A stretch of DNA of 64,000 bases, from the IMG/VR virus record IMGVR_UViG_3300046318_000165, positions 1 through 64,000 of that record. The stretch is one strand, 5' to 3'. The translations under genes were made by a program, and so were the position numbers. This document shows positions 62,930 to 64,000 of the stretch, piece after piece. Source of the DNA: a virus. Each line of letters starts with the position of its first letter. Positions within the stretch are counted from its first letter, which is position 1. The notes beneath the pieces were generated by a model. That model saw only the letters and a list, made by a program, of their open reading frames with translations. It was not told where the DNA came from and made no database searches.

Positions 62930-64000
62930 ATGACTATATCTAAAGCATTCTTTGACACAAATGGAGACAACGTTCGTCTGTCAATGCCTTTTAGCAAGGT
63001 AGACAAGGAAAGACGTATTGTCTCAGGCTTTGCAACACTTGATAATGTTGACAAGCAAATGGATATCGTTACCCCAGAAGCTTCACTAAAGGCTTTCTCA
63101 AATTTCCGTGGTAACATTCGTGAAATGCACCAGAACATTGCTGTTGGCAAGATGGTTTCATTTAAAGAAGAAAAATATTTTGATCCAGAAACAAAGAAGT
63201 TCTATTCTGGAGTTTACGTCTCAGCATATGTATCTAAGGGTGCACAGGACTGCTGGGAAAAGGTTCTAGATGGAACCTATTCAGGTTTCTCTATCGGTGG
63301 TAGAATGAAGGACTGGGAAAACGCATATAGCGAGAAGCTAGATTCTGATATTCGTATTATCAAGGAATATGACCTACTAGAACTTTCTCTGGTTGATACC
63401 CCAGCAAATCAGTTTGCAAACATCCTTTCAATTGAAAAGGTAGACGGAGTAAATACTGTTGTTGGTCAAGACACAGTTATCGAAAACGTGTTCTGGGACA
63501 AGGAATCAGGGGTAGTCATTCTTTCAGAAAATGAAACTGAAAAGAGTCCACTTAGCGGAATCCCTATGCAAAACATTGGCTTTGTAGAAAAGTCAGATGA
63601 TGAAAAAGCAGATTTAATAAAGTTCTTGGTTGATAGTGCTAAAGGCATTAATACAATTGAGATTAAAAAGGAGAATGATAACATGACAGATGAGATTGTT
63701 AACGATGTTCCTGCAGAAAATCCTGTAGAGGACGTAGCTGTTGAAATCGCTCCAGAGGCAGATGCCACAATTGAACCTACCGTAGATGTAGAGAAGGCTG
63801 TAAAGCCTGAAGTCGAACCAGTGACTCCTGAAGAGGATGCCGTTGAAGACGCTACAGAAGAGGTAGACGATGAAGAAATTACAGCTAAGTCAGATACTGT
63901 TACTGTTGAGGCAGTTACAGAACTCAAAGATGCTGTTACATCAGCCTTTAGCGAACTTACAGCACTAGTTAAGTCACTAAATGACGAACTAGTAAATGTA
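62930..64000 (+). CDS. prohead protease fused to scaffold-like region (3' end beyond window)
   Basis: Open to the end of the window (357 codons, no stop). S78-type protease signatures: VSGFATLDNVDKQMDIVTPEA, EMHQNIAVGKM (catalytic His), GTYSGFSIGGRM (catalytic Ser) and LLELSLVDTPANQFA. From about residue 240 an acidic, Pro/Glu/Val-rich scaffold-like tail follows. TATAAT (62915-62920) lies 9 nt before the ATG. It would self-cleave and trim scaffold during head maturation; the major capsid gene is expected next. Confidence 0.85.
   Translation, partial: MTISKAFFDTNGDNVRLSMPFSKVDKERRIVSGFATLDNVDKQMDIVTPEASLKAFSNFRGNIREMHQNIAVGKMVSFKEEKYFDPETKKFYSGVYVSAYVSKGAQDCWEKVLDGTYSGFSIGGRMKDWENAYSEKLDSDIRIIKEYDLLELSLVDTPANQFANILSIEKVDGVNTVVGQDTVIENVFWDKESGVVILSENETEKSPLSGIPMQNIGFVEKSDDEKADLIKFLVDSAKGINTIEIKKENDNMTDEIVNDVPAENPVEDVAVEIAPEADATIEPTVDVEKAVKPEVEPVTPEEDAVEDATEEVDDEEITAKSDTVTVEAVTELKDAVTSAFSELTALVKSLNDELVNV

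Overview
The window looks like part of a large, AT-rich tailed double-stranded DNA phage genome (Caudoviricetes) that infects an actinobacterium. The phage assignment rests on terminase small and large subunits, a portal, a prohead protease, tail-fibre-like proteins, a cell-wall peptidase and a holin-like gene. The actinobacterial host is inferred from a WhiB-type Fe-S regulator, a DUF7455-like protein, ThyX and many promoters that place the -10 box 5-9 nt before an ATG (leaderless transcripts). Such low GC is unusual for actinophages and would fit a low-GC aquatic actinobacterial host, but that is inference. No integrase or repressor was recognised, so a lytic lifestyle is likely. Layout: (1) 1-6.1 kb, plus strand: replication, recombination and nucleotide genes (PolIII alpha C-terminus, MazG, RecA-like, Cas4/RecB-like nuclease, RuvC-like resolvase) running into the terminase genes at 5.6-7.9 kb. 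(2) 7.9-13.9 kb: a secreted coiled-coil protein, a tRNA cluster (Asn, Trp, Gly, Asp, Thr) interspersed with hairpin-rich non-coding spacers and a LAGLIDADG-like endonuclease, an M23 peptidase, a deaminase, WhiB and a holin candidate. (3) 13.9-18.2 kb, minus strand: five overlapping glycosyltransferase genes. (4) 18.2-24.2 kb, plus strand: host-physiology genes (Hsp20, a structured RNA, Dps-like, thioredoxin, PstS, GroES, ThyX, dNMP kinase) and tRNA-Met, -Lys and -Arg. (5) 24.1-32.1 kb: small genes on both strands, including a Stealth-like transferase, a hydrolase and a Pyr_excise-like DNA repair protein. (6) 32.1-32.85 kb: a gene-free AT-rich block with five TTATNCACA DnaA boxes and ATCGTAAT repeats, a candidate replication origin. 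(7) 32.85-48.2 kb: about 50 very small genes, all on the minus strand, organised in modular transcription units. Each unit has a promoter carrying a conserved ATGTCGGTGGTA element between -35 and -10, and most end in a GC-rich GGTCGGGC hairpin. Two of these promoters lead directly into tRNA-like elements with a 37-nt loop where the anticodon should be. (8) 48.5-64 kb, plus strand: a secreted NlpC/P60 hydrolase, tail and fibre genes including three tandem glycine-rich paralogues, a B12-dependent ribonucleotide reductase, the portal, and a prohead protease/scaffold gene running off the window. How it works together: the phage supplies its own polymerase, recombination and dNTP supply (RNR, ThyX, dNMP kinase, deaminase, MazG), stress and phosphate functions that support the host, cell-surface glycosylation, and a large presumably early arsenal of small proteins under one shared promoter/operator element. 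The most unusual elements are that operator array, the tRNA-like RNAs, the DnaA-box origin candidate and the hairpin-rich RNAs.
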